From contig CAWGWC010000007.1 of the NCBI GenBank assembly GCA_963826165.1, positions 620,001-684,000 on the forward strand: 64,000 nucleotides of DNA, given 5' to 3'. Shown piece after piece: positions 15,276 through 23,994 of this stretch. The first letter of the stretch is position 1. Each line of letters opens with the position of its first letter. The stretch is from JACVRW01 sp963826165. GTDB taxonomy: Bacteria; Actinomycetota; Thermoleophilia; Solirubrobacterales; Thermoleophilaceae. The notes under the pieces were generated by a model. That model worked only from the letters and a program-made list of their open reading frames with translations, searched no databases and was not told the DNA's origin. Made by a program: the position numbers and the translations under genes.

Positions 15276-16087
15276 CCGGCGAGCAGGATGAGGTCGACGT
15301 GCTGGGGCAGGCACCAGCGCCGGCCGCCCTCGTCACGGCAGGAGCGCAGGTAGGGCCCCAGGCGTTCGCCCCGCTCCATCTCGGCGAGGCTCACCGTGTC
15401 GTCGAACGCGCAGCGCTGAAGGTAGCCCTCGAGCGTGGCGCGGTCTTCGAAGCGCACCTCCGCGTGGTAGTCGAGACGGCGTACCTCGAAGCGTGCGCCG
15501 GCCGCGTCGAGGGCCTCCTCGATCTGCTCGGCGGAGGTGTAGGGAGTGCCGGCGCCGTCGCGGAAGTCGTCCAGGAAGTCTCGGTAGAAGCGCAGGTAGT
15601 GGGCGTCGTGCGCGGCGTGAGCGATCACCCCGAGGCCTCCGGGGCCCAGCGCCCGCAGGAAGGCGGCCACACCCGCCTCGAGCTCCGCGGCCGGGAGCGC
15701 GTAGAGGCCGTGGACCGACCAGACCACGTCGAACGGGCCCGCCTGCGGGTCGAGCTCCTGGAGCGTGCAGCGGTACTCGGCGCCGCCGGCGAAGGGCGGG
15801 CTCAGCGCGCAGCGTGCCTCGGCCAGCGAGAACGCGCTCGGGTCGAGGAGGGCGTAGTCGATGGCCGGGCTGTCGGGAAGGTCCGCGTACAGGTCCAGCG
15901 CCTCGGGGAACTTGCCGCTGCCGCAGGCCACGTCGAGCAGCGTCTGCCGGCCGGCCAGCAGCGCGGCCCAGTCGAGCTCCTGCGCCAGCAGCCGGTAGTC
16001 CTGGCGGGCGACGCGGTAGAACGCGTCCATCTCGGTCCTGCCGTGCTCGCTCCAGTGAGCGAGGCTCCGGTCCGCGGTGTCGGTCAC
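15272..16087 (-). CDS. Class I SAM-dependent methyltransferase
   Basis: A 271-residue protein with the SAM-binding motif I LLDVACGSGKF (about 50-60), an acidic motif II (YALLDPSAFSL) and a post-I segment PFDVVWSVHGLYALP. The C-terminal half has no specific signature, so the acceptor is unknown. The ATG at 16087 lies close to the 355-bp non-coding stretch that ends with the collagen-like gene. Confidence 0.85.
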   Translation of the reverse strand: MTDTADRSLAHWSEHGRTEMDAFYRVARQDYRLLAQELDWAALLAGRQTLLDVACGSGKFPEALDLYADLPDSPAIDYALLDPSAFSLAEARCALSPPFAGGAEYRCTLQELDPQAGPFDVVWSVHGLYALPAAELEAGVAAFLRALGPGGLGVIAHAAHDAHYLRFYRDFLDDFRDGAGTPYTSAEQIEEALDAAGARFEVRRLDYHAEVRFEDRATLEGYLQRCAFDDTVSLAEMERGERLGPYLRSCRDEGGRRWCLPQHVDLILLAG

Positions 16088-16442
16088 CCCATCCCTCTAC
16101 CCGTCACCGGGTGCGCTCTACGCTCCCGCTGCGGCGGCACCAGGCTGTTCGCGGCGGCGTGGCGGCGCAGGCAGAACTGGCCACGCTCCCGCTGGTGGTG
16201 GACCCGAGCACGGCCCTCCTCCAGCAGGCGCCCGCCGCGGCGGTGCGCACCCGCGCCGACGACGCGCTGGCCTTTGCCCCCAGTCCCGAGCCCTTCGACA
16301 AGCTGGCAGCAAGGGGGACGGAGCGGATGCAGAACCTCACGCCCGGCGCTCGTTGGTCCCAGATCGGGAGATTGTGCCTCGCAGCGGCGACAAACCTCCG
16401 TACGGAGCTTGACGACGCGACGATCGGGAGGTTCTCCTTCGT
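16088..16442. other. 355-bp intergenic stretch with a repeat element
   Basis: No convincing gene. A 95-codon plus-strand frame (GTG 16159 to TAG 16446) is open but overlaps the repeated element at 16333-16434. Its identity to the other copy is at DNA level, including third codon positions. The rest (16088-16330) is GC-rich with no motif that I can support. Confidence 0.5.
16333..16434 (-). repeat. Copy A of a 102-bp dispersed element
   Basis: Read on the minus strand it starts GAACCTCCCG (16434-16425) and ends GCGTGAGGTT. It aligns without a gap to 52079-52180 on the plus strand with 73 of 102 identical bases by my hand count. Three blocks are nearly invariant: 1-20 (GAACCTCCCG and TCGTCGCGT), 56-70 (AGGCACAAYCTCCCG) and 82-98 (ACGAGCGCC, GCGTGAG). 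It begins 9 bases after the collagen-like gene's stop codon. AACCTCC in block one can pair with GGAGGTT at 36-42; the same GGAGGTT could instead pair with the third block's AAYCTCC. Confidence 0.8.
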
Positions 16443-17087
16443 CTAGTCCTCGAACCACACGTGGAAGGCCCGATCGGCCAGCGCTCCGGAGCTGACGTCG
16501 AAGGTGTTGACGTGCACCTTGCCCTGGCAATCGAGGGTGACGATGGTGCCGCCCACCGAGACAGACGAGGAGGCGATCACATCCTTTTGGCCGCCGCTCT
16601 CGATCCCGTCGGCCGAGACCATCACGTTTCTCGGAGTGAACGGGAGACCGGTGAAGCACACGGTGCCGGCCACGGTGTCCGGGTCGACATTGGCCTGCGT
16701 GATGTTCCTGCTCTCCTCGGAGATCACCGTCCCACCTGAGTCGATCAGCGCGTACGCCACGGCCGACCCCGCGCTGCCCTGATCGCCCTTTTCACCTTTG
16801 TCGCCCCTGTCGCCCTTCTGACCCTTGTCTCCCTTGTCTCCTTCAGGCAGCTGACCGGCCCCGAAGTCCTTGGACTGAAGCGAGCCGTTTCTCACGTCGG
16901 CGCTCTTGACGTTGTTGTTCCTGATGTCGGCGCTCTTGACCTGTCCGTTCTTGATGTCCTTGGACCTGACCGTGTTCTTGCCTGGCAGAGCGGCCGCCGT
17001 TCCTGCCAGGGCCGCGAGCAGCGCAAGGAATGCGACCACCATCGAGGGCGACGGACTCGGTATGCGAAGTCTTCTCGTGCGGTGCAT
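16443..17087 (-). CDS. Exported protein with short collagen-like tract
   Basis: A 214-residue protein. A signal sequence (MVVAFLALLAALAGTAAA, about 16-33) is followed by four short repeats of the type NxxVKSADIRN/KDIKNGQ (38-75). A Gly-x-y tract (GDKGDKGQKGDRGDKGEKGD, about 83-103) comes next, then a compact C-terminal domain of about 105 residues that may be a beta-sandwich. The arrangement is common in Solirubrobacterales surface proteins, so a role at the cell surface is likely but unproven. The repeat element follows its stop codon directly. Confidence 0.85.
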   Translation of the reverse strand: MHRTRRLRIPSPSPSMVVAFLALLAALAGTAAALPGKNTVRSKDIKNGQVKSADIRNNNVKSADVRNGSLQSKDFGAGQLPEGDKGDKGQKGDRGDKGEKGDQGSAGSAVAYALIDSGGTVISEESRNITQANVDPDTVAGTVCFTGLPFTPRNVMVSADGIESGGQKDVIASSSVSVGGTIVTLDCQGKVHVNTFDVSSGALADRAFHVWFED

Positions 17088-17137
17088 ACCTCGTCAAGCT
17101 ACGGCCGGTCCGGCCGTCAGACAGTGCCGCTTCGGTC

Positions 17138-17554
17138 TCAACCTGGTCCCAGATCAGACCCCCCGGCTCCGACCTCGAGTAGCGCCTGCTCGGGCTCCCG
17201 GAACGCCTCGTTGCGCCACAGGAGCCCGTTGCGCAGCGTCCAGACGTGGCCGACCCGCTCCGACAGCGCGGCCCCGCTCTCGCGGCCGCGCACGTGCATG
17301 GTCATGACGACCGCCACGCGCCCGTCCTCCCCGGCGGTCACGCGGTTCAGCTCGACCCGCCACTCGCTCCAGGCGGTCGAGATGTCGGCGAAGTACTGGC
17401 GGATGCCGTCGTGCCCGAAGTAGGCCTGCCCGTCGACCGACAGCAGGGAGGCGAACTCGACCTGCGGGTCGCACACCGCGGCCGCCGCATCGGGGTCGTA
17501 GCGGGTCACGGCGTGCGCGAAGAGGCGCGCCGCCCGCTCGGCATCCGCCTTCAG
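17138..17554 (-). CDS. NTF2/SnoaL-like protein
   Basis: A 138-residue small alpha-beta barrel protein (ARLFAHAVTRYDPDAAAAVC, VEFASLLSVDGQAYFGHDGI). Such folds act as isomerases, hydrolases or simply ligand-binding subunits. No ATG, GTG or TTG precedes the first family helix. CTG at 17554-17552 overlaps the upstream TGA as CTGA and gives the expected length, so a CTG start is proposed. Starting at the later GTG would delete helix 1. It is likely co-transcribed with the acyl-CoA synthetase. Confidence 0.78.
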   Translation of the reverse strand: MKADAERAARLFAHAVTRYDPDAAAAVCDPQVEFASLLSVDGQAYFGHDGIRQYFADISTAWSEWRVELNRVTAGEDGRVAVVMTMHVRGRESGAALSERVGHVWTLRNGLLWRNEAFREPEQALLEVGAGGSDLGPG

Positions 17555-19158
17555 GCCTGCGCCTCCGCCTGCTTGCGCTCGCGCTCCTGCTCGCGCAACT
17601 CCACCCGGCGGATCTTGCCCGTCAGTGTCTTTGGCAGGTCGTCGACGAACTCGATCTCGCGCGGGTAGGCGTAGGCCGAGTGGCGCTCGCGCACATGGCT
17701 CTTGATCTCGTCGGCCAGCTCGTCGGAGGCGTCGTGGCCGGTGGCCAGCACGATGAATGCCTTGACGATGTCGCCGCGGCGCGGGTCGGGTGAGGCGACC
17801 GCGGCGGCCTCCTTGACCGCGGGATGCTCGACGCAGGCCGACTCCACCTCGAAGGGCCCGATGCGGTAGCCCGCCGAGATGATTACGTCGTCGGCCCGGC
17901 CGGCGTACCAGACGTAGCCGTCCTCGTCGACGGTGGCCGCGTCCTTGGTGTGGAACCACTCGCCGCCGAACTCCTCCTCGGTGTCCTCGGGCCGGTTCCA
18001 GTAGCCCAGCGGGTAGTGGGGATTGGAGCGGGCCCGCAGGCAGATCTCGCCGCGCTCGCCGGCCGGCAGCGGTTGCTCGTCCTCGTCGAGTATCTGCACG
18101 TCCCAGCCGGGTACGGGCTTCCCCATCGAGCCCTCGCGCACCTCGACGGTCGGGAAGTTGCCGCACAGCGGGTAGCTCTCGGTCAGCCCGTAGTAGTCGA
18201 GCACGGTGATGCCGAACTGGTCGCGAAACCAGCGGATCACCTCGGGATTGAGCGGCTCGCCGGCCGAGCAGGTGATGCGCAGCTTGTCTAGCGGATAGCG
18301 CTTCCCCGCGTCCTCCACTCCAGTCATGGCTCGCAGCGCGGTGGGCGTGGTGAACATGTTCTCCACCCCGTGCTTGGAGAGGAAGCGCAGGTGCTCCTCT
18401 GGGTCGTAGCCGCCCTTTCGGGCCTGCACCAGCGCCACGGCGCCGTAGCGCCAGGGCCCCAGCAGCGGGCAGATCCCGGCGGCCCAGGCCCACTCGCCCG
18501 AGCCGTGGAACAGCTCGCCGTCGCGCACGTCGTGGCAGTACTCGAACTCCTCGTGCGCCAGCAGGTAGCGGTGCGCGTGCAGAATGCCCTTGGCCTTGCC
18601 GGTGGTGCCGGACGAGTAGTAGAGCTGAGCGGGGTCGTCGGCCGAGGTGTCGACGGTGTCGAACTCCGGCGACGCCTCGGCCATCTCCTCGAGCAGTCCG
18701 TCGTCGAGCACGAGGACCGTCTCGGCCAGACCGTCCGGGATCCGGTCGCGGTTGGCCGCGTTGGTGACCACGACCTTGGCCTGCGAGTCGCGCAGCCGGT
18801 GCTCGATCCCCTCGTCCCCGTACAGAACAGACAGCGACAGCAGGATGGCGCCCGAGCGGTAGGCGCCGAGAAACGCCGCGGCCGTCTCGGGCAGCGAGGG
18901 CAGCAGGGTGGCCACGCGGTCCTCACGCTCGACACCGTGAGCGCGGAGCACGTTGGCGAAGCGCTTGGAGAGGTCGCCGAGCTCGCCGAAGCTGACGCGG
19001 CGCTCCTCGCCCTGCCAGTCCTCCCACACCATCGCCAGACGATCGCGGTCGTGCTTGTCGCACACGTCCTGAGCGATGTTGTAGCGCTCGGGCACGTCCC
19101 AGGCGTGCGCCTCGACCATGCCCTCGTAGTCCCCCAGCTCGTACCTGCGAAAGCTCAT
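17551..19158 (-). CDS. Acyl-CoA synthetase (acetyl/medium-chain type)
   Basis: A 535-residue ANL enzyme. Motifs: P-loop YYSSGTTGKAKGI, YYGLTESYPL, WFHTKDAATVDEDGYVWYAGRADDVI, RIGPFEVES and the catalytic Lys in LTGKIRR. The tail is EREQERERKQAEAQA. The layout resembles medium-chain and acetate-type synthetases rather than 4CL. The ATG at 19158 has a strong GAGAGGAGG site; upstream in-frame codons to 19329 lack similarity. It is followed by the CTG-started NTF2-like gene. Confidence 0.9.
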   Translation of the reverse strand: MSFRRYELGDYEGMVEAHAWDVPERYNIAQDVCDKHDRDRLAMVWEDWQGEERRVSFGELGDLSKRFANVLRAHGVEREDRVATLLPSLPETAAAFLGAYRSGAILLSLSVLYGDEGIEHRLRDSQAKVVVTNAANRDRIPDGLAETVLVLDDGLLEEMAEASPEFDTVDTSADDPAQLYYSSGTTGKAKGILHAHRYLLAHEEFEYCHDVRDGELFHGSGEWAWAAGICPLLGPWRYGAVALVQARKGGYDPEEHLRFLSKHGVENMFTTPTALRAMTGVEDAGKRYPLDKLRITCSAGEPLNPEVIRWFRDQFGITVLDYYGLTESYPLCGNFPTVEVREGSMGKPVPGWDVQILDEDEQPLPAGERGEICLRARSNPHYPLGYWNRPEDTEEEFGGEWFHTKDAATVDEDGYVWYAGRADDVIISAGYRIGPFEVESACVEHPAVKEAAAVASPDPRRGDIVKAFIVLATGHDASDELADEIKSHVRERHSAYAYPREIEFVDDLPKTLTGKIRRVELREQERERKQAEAQA

Positions 19159-19192
19159 CGAGCCTCCTCTCTCGCTCGTCCGAGACGCTACC

Positions 19193-20281
19193 TCAGACCG
19201 ACCGCGCGACGGCCAGCGGGGCCGGGACCTCTGCGCCGCTGAGCAGGGCGTCGGCCACCAGCCGCCCGGTGGCCGCGCCGGTGGAGATGCCCCACGGTCC
19301 GTGGCCGGCGGCGCACCAGAGCCCGTCAACGCCCGGATACGGCCCGATCAGCGGACGTCCGTCGAAGGACTGGGGCCGGGCGCAGGCTCGCACTCCCAGC
19401 CGCCGGGCGCGCCCGTTCACGCCGGGGAGGAACGCCGACGCGCCGTCGAGCAGCCTGCCCGCCCATGCCTCCGGGTCGGGCTCCTCACGGAGGAAGGTGG
19501 AGCCCACCGAGGTGACTCCCTGAGCGGTGACGGCACTGAACAGAGGGTCTGGAACGATCGCCCCCACCGCCTCGACGCCGATCTCCTCCACCACGTGGCG
19601 CGGCGGCGATTCGAGCTCCACCTCCGCCACCACTCCCCACACCGGGCCGATCGGGCGCCAGGTCCTGGTGGGATCGATCACCTCGGGCGTCCAGGGGCCG
19701 GCCGCGACGAGAACGACGTCGGCGTGATGGCGCACGCCGTTGGCCAGCACCCCGCGGACGGAGTCGCCGGTAACCCACGGCCACGCGGTCGTGCCCTCGC
19801 GCAGTCGCGCCCCGAGGCGGCGGGCGCGCTCGGCGAAGCCGAGCGTGATCGCCGCCGGGCGCAGCGGGTAGCCGGTCTCGAGCCGGCAGCCCCATAGCCG
19901 CTCGGCCACGGCCGGCTCCAGTTCGCGCACCTGCGCGGGATCGAGCAGCTCGGGCCGCAGCTCCGGGCAGTCGTGGCGGACGTCGGCCACCACGGGCTCC
20001 ACGTCCTGGCGCCGCGAGGCCAGCATCAGTATTCCCGCAGGCTCGTCCGGCAGGTCCAGGCCCTCCAGCGCCATCACGTGGTCCCGCGTCTCGTCGTGCA
20101 GGGCGGTGAGCACGGGGTCGAACGGGTGCTGGAGCACTCCGGAGTTGCGGCCCGAGGCCGCCCCGGCCAGCTCGGTCCGCTCGAACAGCTCCACCCTTGC
20201 GCCCGCCTCGGCGAGAAAGGCCGCCGCCGCGCAGCCGGCGATTCCGCCGCCGATGACGGCGACATCGGGGCTGACGCTCAG
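19193..20281 (-). CDS. FAD-dependent oxidoreductase (DAO family)
   Basis: A 362-residue flavoprotein. The dinucleotide motif VIGGGIAGCAAAAFLAEAG begins at about residue 7, and the C-terminal motif GPWGISTGAATGRLVAD closes the FAD site. The domain resembles glycine/D-amino-acid oxidases. The only codon at the right distance is CTG (20281-20279), in a CTGA overlap with the upstream gene's TGA. A GTG at 20329 would add 16 residues and a 52-base overlap. The amine substrate is unknown; pairing with the spermidine-synthase-like gene hints at polyamines. Confidence 0.85.
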   Translation of the reverse strand: MSVSPDVAVIGGGIAGCAAAAFLAEAGARVELFERTELAGAASGRNSGVLQHPFDPVLTALHDETRDHVMALEGLDLPDEPAGILMLASRRQDVEPVVADVRHDCPELRPELLDPAQVRELEPAVAERLWGCRLETGYPLRPAAITLGFAERARRLGARLREGTTAWPWVTGDSVRGVLANGVRHHADVVLVAAGPWTPEVIDPTRTWRPIGPVWGVVAEVELESPPRHVVEEIGVEAVGAIVPDPLFSAVTAQGVTSVGSTFLREEPDPEAWAGRLLDGASAFLPGVNGRARRLGVRACARPQSFDGRPLIGPYPGVDGLWCAAGHGPWGISTGAATGRLVADALLSGAEVPAPLAVARSV

Positions 20282-21813
20282 TCTTCGCCTCCGCTCGCGT
20301 AGTCCACGATCGACTTGTCGATCAGCCACTCCACCGGCGACTTGTCGTCGGTGTACACCTCGCCGCCCTGCAGCGGCGCCTCGAGGCGCCCAGCCGCGGC
20401 CAGGGCTGTGCTGCGCAGGCCCACCGGAAGGTCCGGGACGGCCTCGCGCAGGCGCTCCGCGGACAGCTCCGTCCCGGAGGCCACGATCAGCGTGTTGGTC
20501 GACTCGATCGGGTCGCGCAGCAGATTCGGGAACACGTCGCCGATCGTCGCCGTGAGCACCTTCTCGAGATCGTCCTGACCCTCGGGGTGACCGGCGTTGA
20601 CGATCAGCACGCCGCCCGGGTTCAGGCGGTCGCGCACCGTCTCGAAGAACTCCTTGGTGGTCAGGTAGAAGGGGATGTAGGGCTGGCGGTAGGCGTCGAC
20701 GGAGATCACGTCGTAGCGGGCCTCGGTCCGGCGCAGGTAGGGGCGCGCGTCCTCGTGGTAGAGGTGCAGGCGCGGATTGTTCATGTCGAAGTACTCGCGC
20801 CCGATGTCCGAGAGCTCGCGGTCGATCTCCACGCCGTCCACCCGCGTGCCGGGGAAGAACTCCTCGTAGGCCCGCGCCGTGGTGCCGGCAGCGTTACCGA
20901 GAATGGCCACGCGCCGGGGCGGGCCGTCGCGGCCGGCCAGGTGCAGGACCAGGTGGCCGTCCCAGACGTCCCCGGTCAGCACCGAGCTCGGATAGCGCGG
21001 CCCGGCCCGGCCCGGCTCGCACTCCGCCTCGCACACCGAGTGCTGGGCCTGGCCCTCGTTGAGCTCGAGCGTCCGCGTGCCGTCGTCGTACTCCACCACC
21101 CGTGCGTACTGGTACTCGGTCTCGGCCTCGTGGATGACCCGGCCGCTGCCCTCGGTGTCCGCCTTGAGCGTTCCCACCGGCAGCGCGATGAGGACAGCGA
21201 TCAGCCCGGGCGCGAGCGCCCAGCGCCGCACGGGGCGCAGCCCGGCGACGGCGGTGACGGCGATGGCCAGCGCGAAGATGAGAAAGGTCCTGCGCGTGCC
21301 CACCAGCGGGATGAGCAGGAGCGCGGACAGCAGCGTCCCCACCAGCGACCCTGCCGTCGACAGGGCGTAGAGGCGTCCGGCCACCGTGCCCGCCTCCTCC
21401 ACCGACGACACGCCCAGCCGGATGGCGTAGGGCGATACGGCGCCGAGCAGCAGCACCGGCACGGCCACCAGCACGAGCACGCCGAGCAGCGAGCCGACGA
21501 AGGCTCCGGCTGAGATCTCGTCGAGCGCGTCGACCGCGATCTCCAGCATCGGGTCGGCCACGAAGGGCACCAGCGCGAGCAACCCGGCCGCGATCAGGGC
21601 CAGCAGGCACAGGCCGCGCATGGTGGGATTGCGGTCCGCCATGCGCCCGCCCAGCCAGTAGCCCAGCGACAGGGCCACCAGCACGATCCCGATCGTGTTG
21701 GCCCAGACGATCGTCGACGCGCCGAAGTAGGGGGCGAGCAGTCGCACGGCGGCGATCTCCGCGCCGAGTGAACCCGTCCCCACCACGAACACGAGGAAGG
21801 GCAGAGGCGGCAT
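20278..21813 (-). CDS. Membrane-fused spermidine synthase-like protein
   Basis: A 511-residue protein. The N-terminal 215 residues are hydrophobic with roughly seven or eight membrane segments (ASTIVWANTIGIVLVALSLG, GSLLGVLVLVAVPVLLLGAV and others). The C-terminal half is a spermidine-synthase-like Rossmann domain (VAILGNAAGTTARAY, VDGVEIDRELSDIG, YDVISVDAYRQPYIPFYLTT). Such fusions are usually annotated as fused MFS/spermidine synthase; activity on putrescine is not established. It is translationally coupled to the downstream flavin oxidase. Confidence 0.88.
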   Translation of the reverse strand: MPPLPFLVFVVGTGSLGAEIAAVRLLAPYFGASTIVWANTIGIVLVALSLGYWLGGRMADRNPTMRGLCLLALIAAGLLALVPFVADPMLEIAVDALDEISAGAFVGSLLGVLVLVAVPVLLLGAVSPYAIRLGVSSVEEAGTVAGRLYALSTAGSLVGTLLSALLLIPLVGTRRTFLIFALAIAVTAVAGLRPVRRWALAPGLIAVLIALPVGTLKADTEGSGRVIHEAETEYQYARVVEYDDGTRTLELNEGQAQHSVCEAECEPGRAGPRYPSSVLTGDVWDGHLVLHLAGRDGPPRRVAILGNAAGTTARAYEEFFPGTRVDGVEIDRELSDIGREYFDMNNPRLHLYHEDARPYLRRTEARYDVISVDAYRQPYIPFYLTTKEFFETVRDRLNPGGVLIVNAGHPEGQDDLEKVLTATIGDVFPNLLRDPIESTNTLIVASGTELSAERLREAVPDLPVGLRSTALAAAGRLEAPLQGGEVYTDDKSPVEWLIDKSIVDYASGGED

Positions 21814-21846
21814 TGCGCCGCTCAGACTAGCTGGGAGCGATGAGCG

Positions 21847-23916
21847 TTAAGGCGCCCCGGTGAATCCCCTGGCATAGCAGGGCTTTCCGCCGCAGACGTC
21901 CACGATTCGGCCGCCCACCTTCAGGAACTCCGACTTCTGCACCCGGGCGCTCACCTCGCTGCGCGGCGCGCCGTGCGGATCCTCTCCCTCGCGCGGCGGC
22001 GTGTTGGTCAGCGGCGGCGGCGCCGTGCCCTCCACCTCGGTGCCCACGGTCCGGATCGGTCCGGTGTCCCACCACACCACGCCCGAGCCGGTCGACGGCA
22101 GGCTGAGCGTCTTCAGCCCCCACCACGGGTTGGAGAAGGGGGAGCGTCCGGGGTCGAGCGCGGGCTGACGGATGCGCGCCCCGAAGGTGCGGGCCATGAT
22201 CGACGTCGTGAAGTCGGCCACCTGGTGATCGCCGAAGGCCACCTGCATGAGCACCGTGTGCCTGGGCGTGTCGGGCAGCGGCTTCGTGGTGATGTGGTGC
22301 GCGTAGCCGTTCGACTCGCCGCGGTCCCACAGCAACTGGATCTGCGACAGCCAGAGCTGGCGCTCGAGCTCGTTCGGGTAGCCGCCGTAGAGGATCGGCG
22401 CGTAGGTGTCGAAGTCGACGCTGCGCTGCAGCAGCGTCGAGTAGTTCATCCCCGGCACGCCCAGCACCGCGCGGTCGTAGTCGGGCGCGAGCGCGGTGAG
22501 CGCACCGCCCATGATGCCGCCCTGCGAGTTGCCGTCGAAGTACAGACGCTGCGTGTCGATCACGCTCTGGCCGTTCTTCTGAAAGGCCGGATGCGAGGAC
22601 AGGCCCTGCGGGTGGATCAGCGCCCGACCGAGGAGCAACTGCTGCAGGAAGCCCTGCTGGATGCGGTCGGCCACGGTGTTGAAGCGCGACAGGTCGCTGA
22701 GCACCGACACGATGTTCGGCAGGTCCTCGGCGGCAAAGCCCGCCCAGGCGGTGGCGCAGAACACGAAGTTGTGCTCGTTGCCCATCGACTTGACGTTGCC
22801 CGCGTCGAACTCGGTCGGATTGCCCAGCAGGCCGTGCCCGTAGAGCGACGGGCGCGCCTTCGGCGGCGCCGCCGGGTCGAGGGCCGAGCGCGGGATGTTG
22901 CAGAACCAGCGGTACGTGGTCGTGCCCTGCTGCTGCGGACGCCCGCGCTTGTCGAGGGTGAACTGGCCGCCGGGCGCGCAACCGTTGGTCAGGAAGCAGG
23001 GAGCGGTGATCGTGCCCTCGATCCGGCGGGCGACGCGGTCGTCCTGCGCGACGGTCCGGTCCTGAACGAGGTCCACGCTGAAGGTGGGCGAGCTCCCCTC
23101 CACCTTCAGATCGCCCAGGTCGCCGTCACCCAGCGCCGAGAACGCGCGGTCGCGGATGTGCAGGGCGCGACCGGCGAGGCTCTCCTGGCTGGCGACGGTG
23201 AAGTCCCAGGCCAGGTGGAGGTTGCCGCGCCGGACGCCCGACTTGCGCAGCCGCGCGAACAGCTCCTCGAAGTGCTCGCGCCGGCGCTCCACCAGGCGCC
23301 GGCGGGTGGGTAGCCGGTCGCGGTAGAGGCGGAAGTTCTTGCTCGCGGGGATGGTCTGGCCGCCGGCGTTCTTGAGATTGCGCAGGGCGACGATGTAGCG
23401 CCGGCCCTCCTTGAAGTTGCGTCCGGGCCGGATGATCAGCACGCGGTCGCCGGGGTTCTGCGGGTTCGAGTCGATCTCGGCCCAGACCGGGTGGCGATTG
23501 CCGGTGCGGGCGTTTATGACCACCACCGGCGAGCGCTTGGCCAGGCTCTTCGCCAGGTCGCCGATCGGTGGGAGCTTGCTTTTCGCGGCGGCCTCGAGGG
23601 TGTCGAGGCCAGGCACCTTGGTGAGCAGCATCGAGCCCGGGCTGAAGCCGTCGGCGCGGTTCATGTCGCGCGGGCTGATGGGCTTCTCGTCCTTGTTCTT
23701 CGGCATGGAAGCGAGCTTGAGGTTCAGCCGCCGGCCCGTCTCCGAAGAGCGGTCGCGCTCCGTGAAGAGATCGTTGGGCCACGGATAGAGGCAGACCGCG
23801 GGGTCGGTGAAGTCGCAGCGCTTGGAGGGCCTCGACCCCTGTGCGCCGGCGAAGCTCGGAAGGGCCAGGACCACCAGCAGGGCCGCGGCCAGCGCGGCGC
23901 AGGAAGCTCTCCTCAT
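21847..23916 (-). CDS. Large secreted alpha/beta hydrolase (lipase-like)
   Basis: A 689-residue protein with a signal peptide (AALAAALLVVLALPSFAGAQG). Its N-terminal 350 residues look like the domain found before bacterial virulence-factor-type lipases (DPAVCLYPWPNDLF, PVWAEIDSNPQNPGDRVLII). An oxyanion-type YGHGLLG follows, and a nucleophile elbow GNSQGG is near residue 463. The catalytic acid and His are less clear; FGDHQV is one candidate. Several Cys suggest disulfides. It is probably an extracellular esterase; the substrate is unknown. Confidence 0.8.
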   Translation of the reverse strand: MRRASCAALAAALLVVLALPSFAGAQGSRPSKRCDFTDPAVCLYPWPNDLFTERDRSSETGRRLNLKLASMPKNKDEKPISPRDMNRADGFSPGSMLLTKVPGLDTLEAAAKSKLPPIGDLAKSLAKRSPVVVINARTGNRHPVWAEIDSNPQNPGDRVLIIRPGRNFKEGRRYIVALRNLKNAGGQTIPASKNFRLYRDRLPTRRRLVERRREHFEELFARLRKSGVRRGNLHLAWDFTVASQESLAGRALHIRDRAFSALGDGDLGDLKVEGSSPTFSVDLVQDRTVAQDDRVARRIEGTITAPCFLTNGCAPGGQFTLDKRGRPQQQGTTTYRWFCNIPRSALDPAAPPKARPSLYGHGLLGNPTEFDAGNVKSMGNEHNFVFCATAWAGFAAEDLPNIVSVLSDLSRFNTVADRIQQGFLQQLLLGRALIHPQGLSSHPAFQKNGQSVIDTQRLYFDGNSQGGIMGGALTALAPDYDRAVLGVPGMNYSTLLQRSVDFDTYAPILYGGYPNELERQLWLSQIQLLWDRGESNGYAHHITTKPLPDTPRHTVLMQVAFGDHQVADFTTSIMARTFGARIRQPALDPGRSPFSNPWWGLKTLSLPSTGSGVVWWDTGPIRTVGTEVEGTAPPPLTNTPPREGEDPHGAPRSEVSARVQKSEFLKVGGRIVDVCGGKPCYARGFTGAP

Positions 23917-23994
23917 AGGCGGGCCATCCTATGTGCAGGTGCGCCGTTTTCGCCAGCTCGGTTCCGACCTGCGCCGGTCGTAGGCTCGGCCGCC

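Noticed and set aside
16159..16446. 95-codon plus-strand open frame (GTG start)
   Set aside because: It overlaps repeat copy A. Similarity to the frame at 52049-52291 is at DNA level with identical codons, no ribosome site is seen, and no domain is present.
16354..17155. 12-bp direct match TGGTCCCAGATC at 16354-16365 and 17144-17155
   Set aside because: A single 12-mer match between a 100-bp element and a 64-kb window is expected by chance about once.
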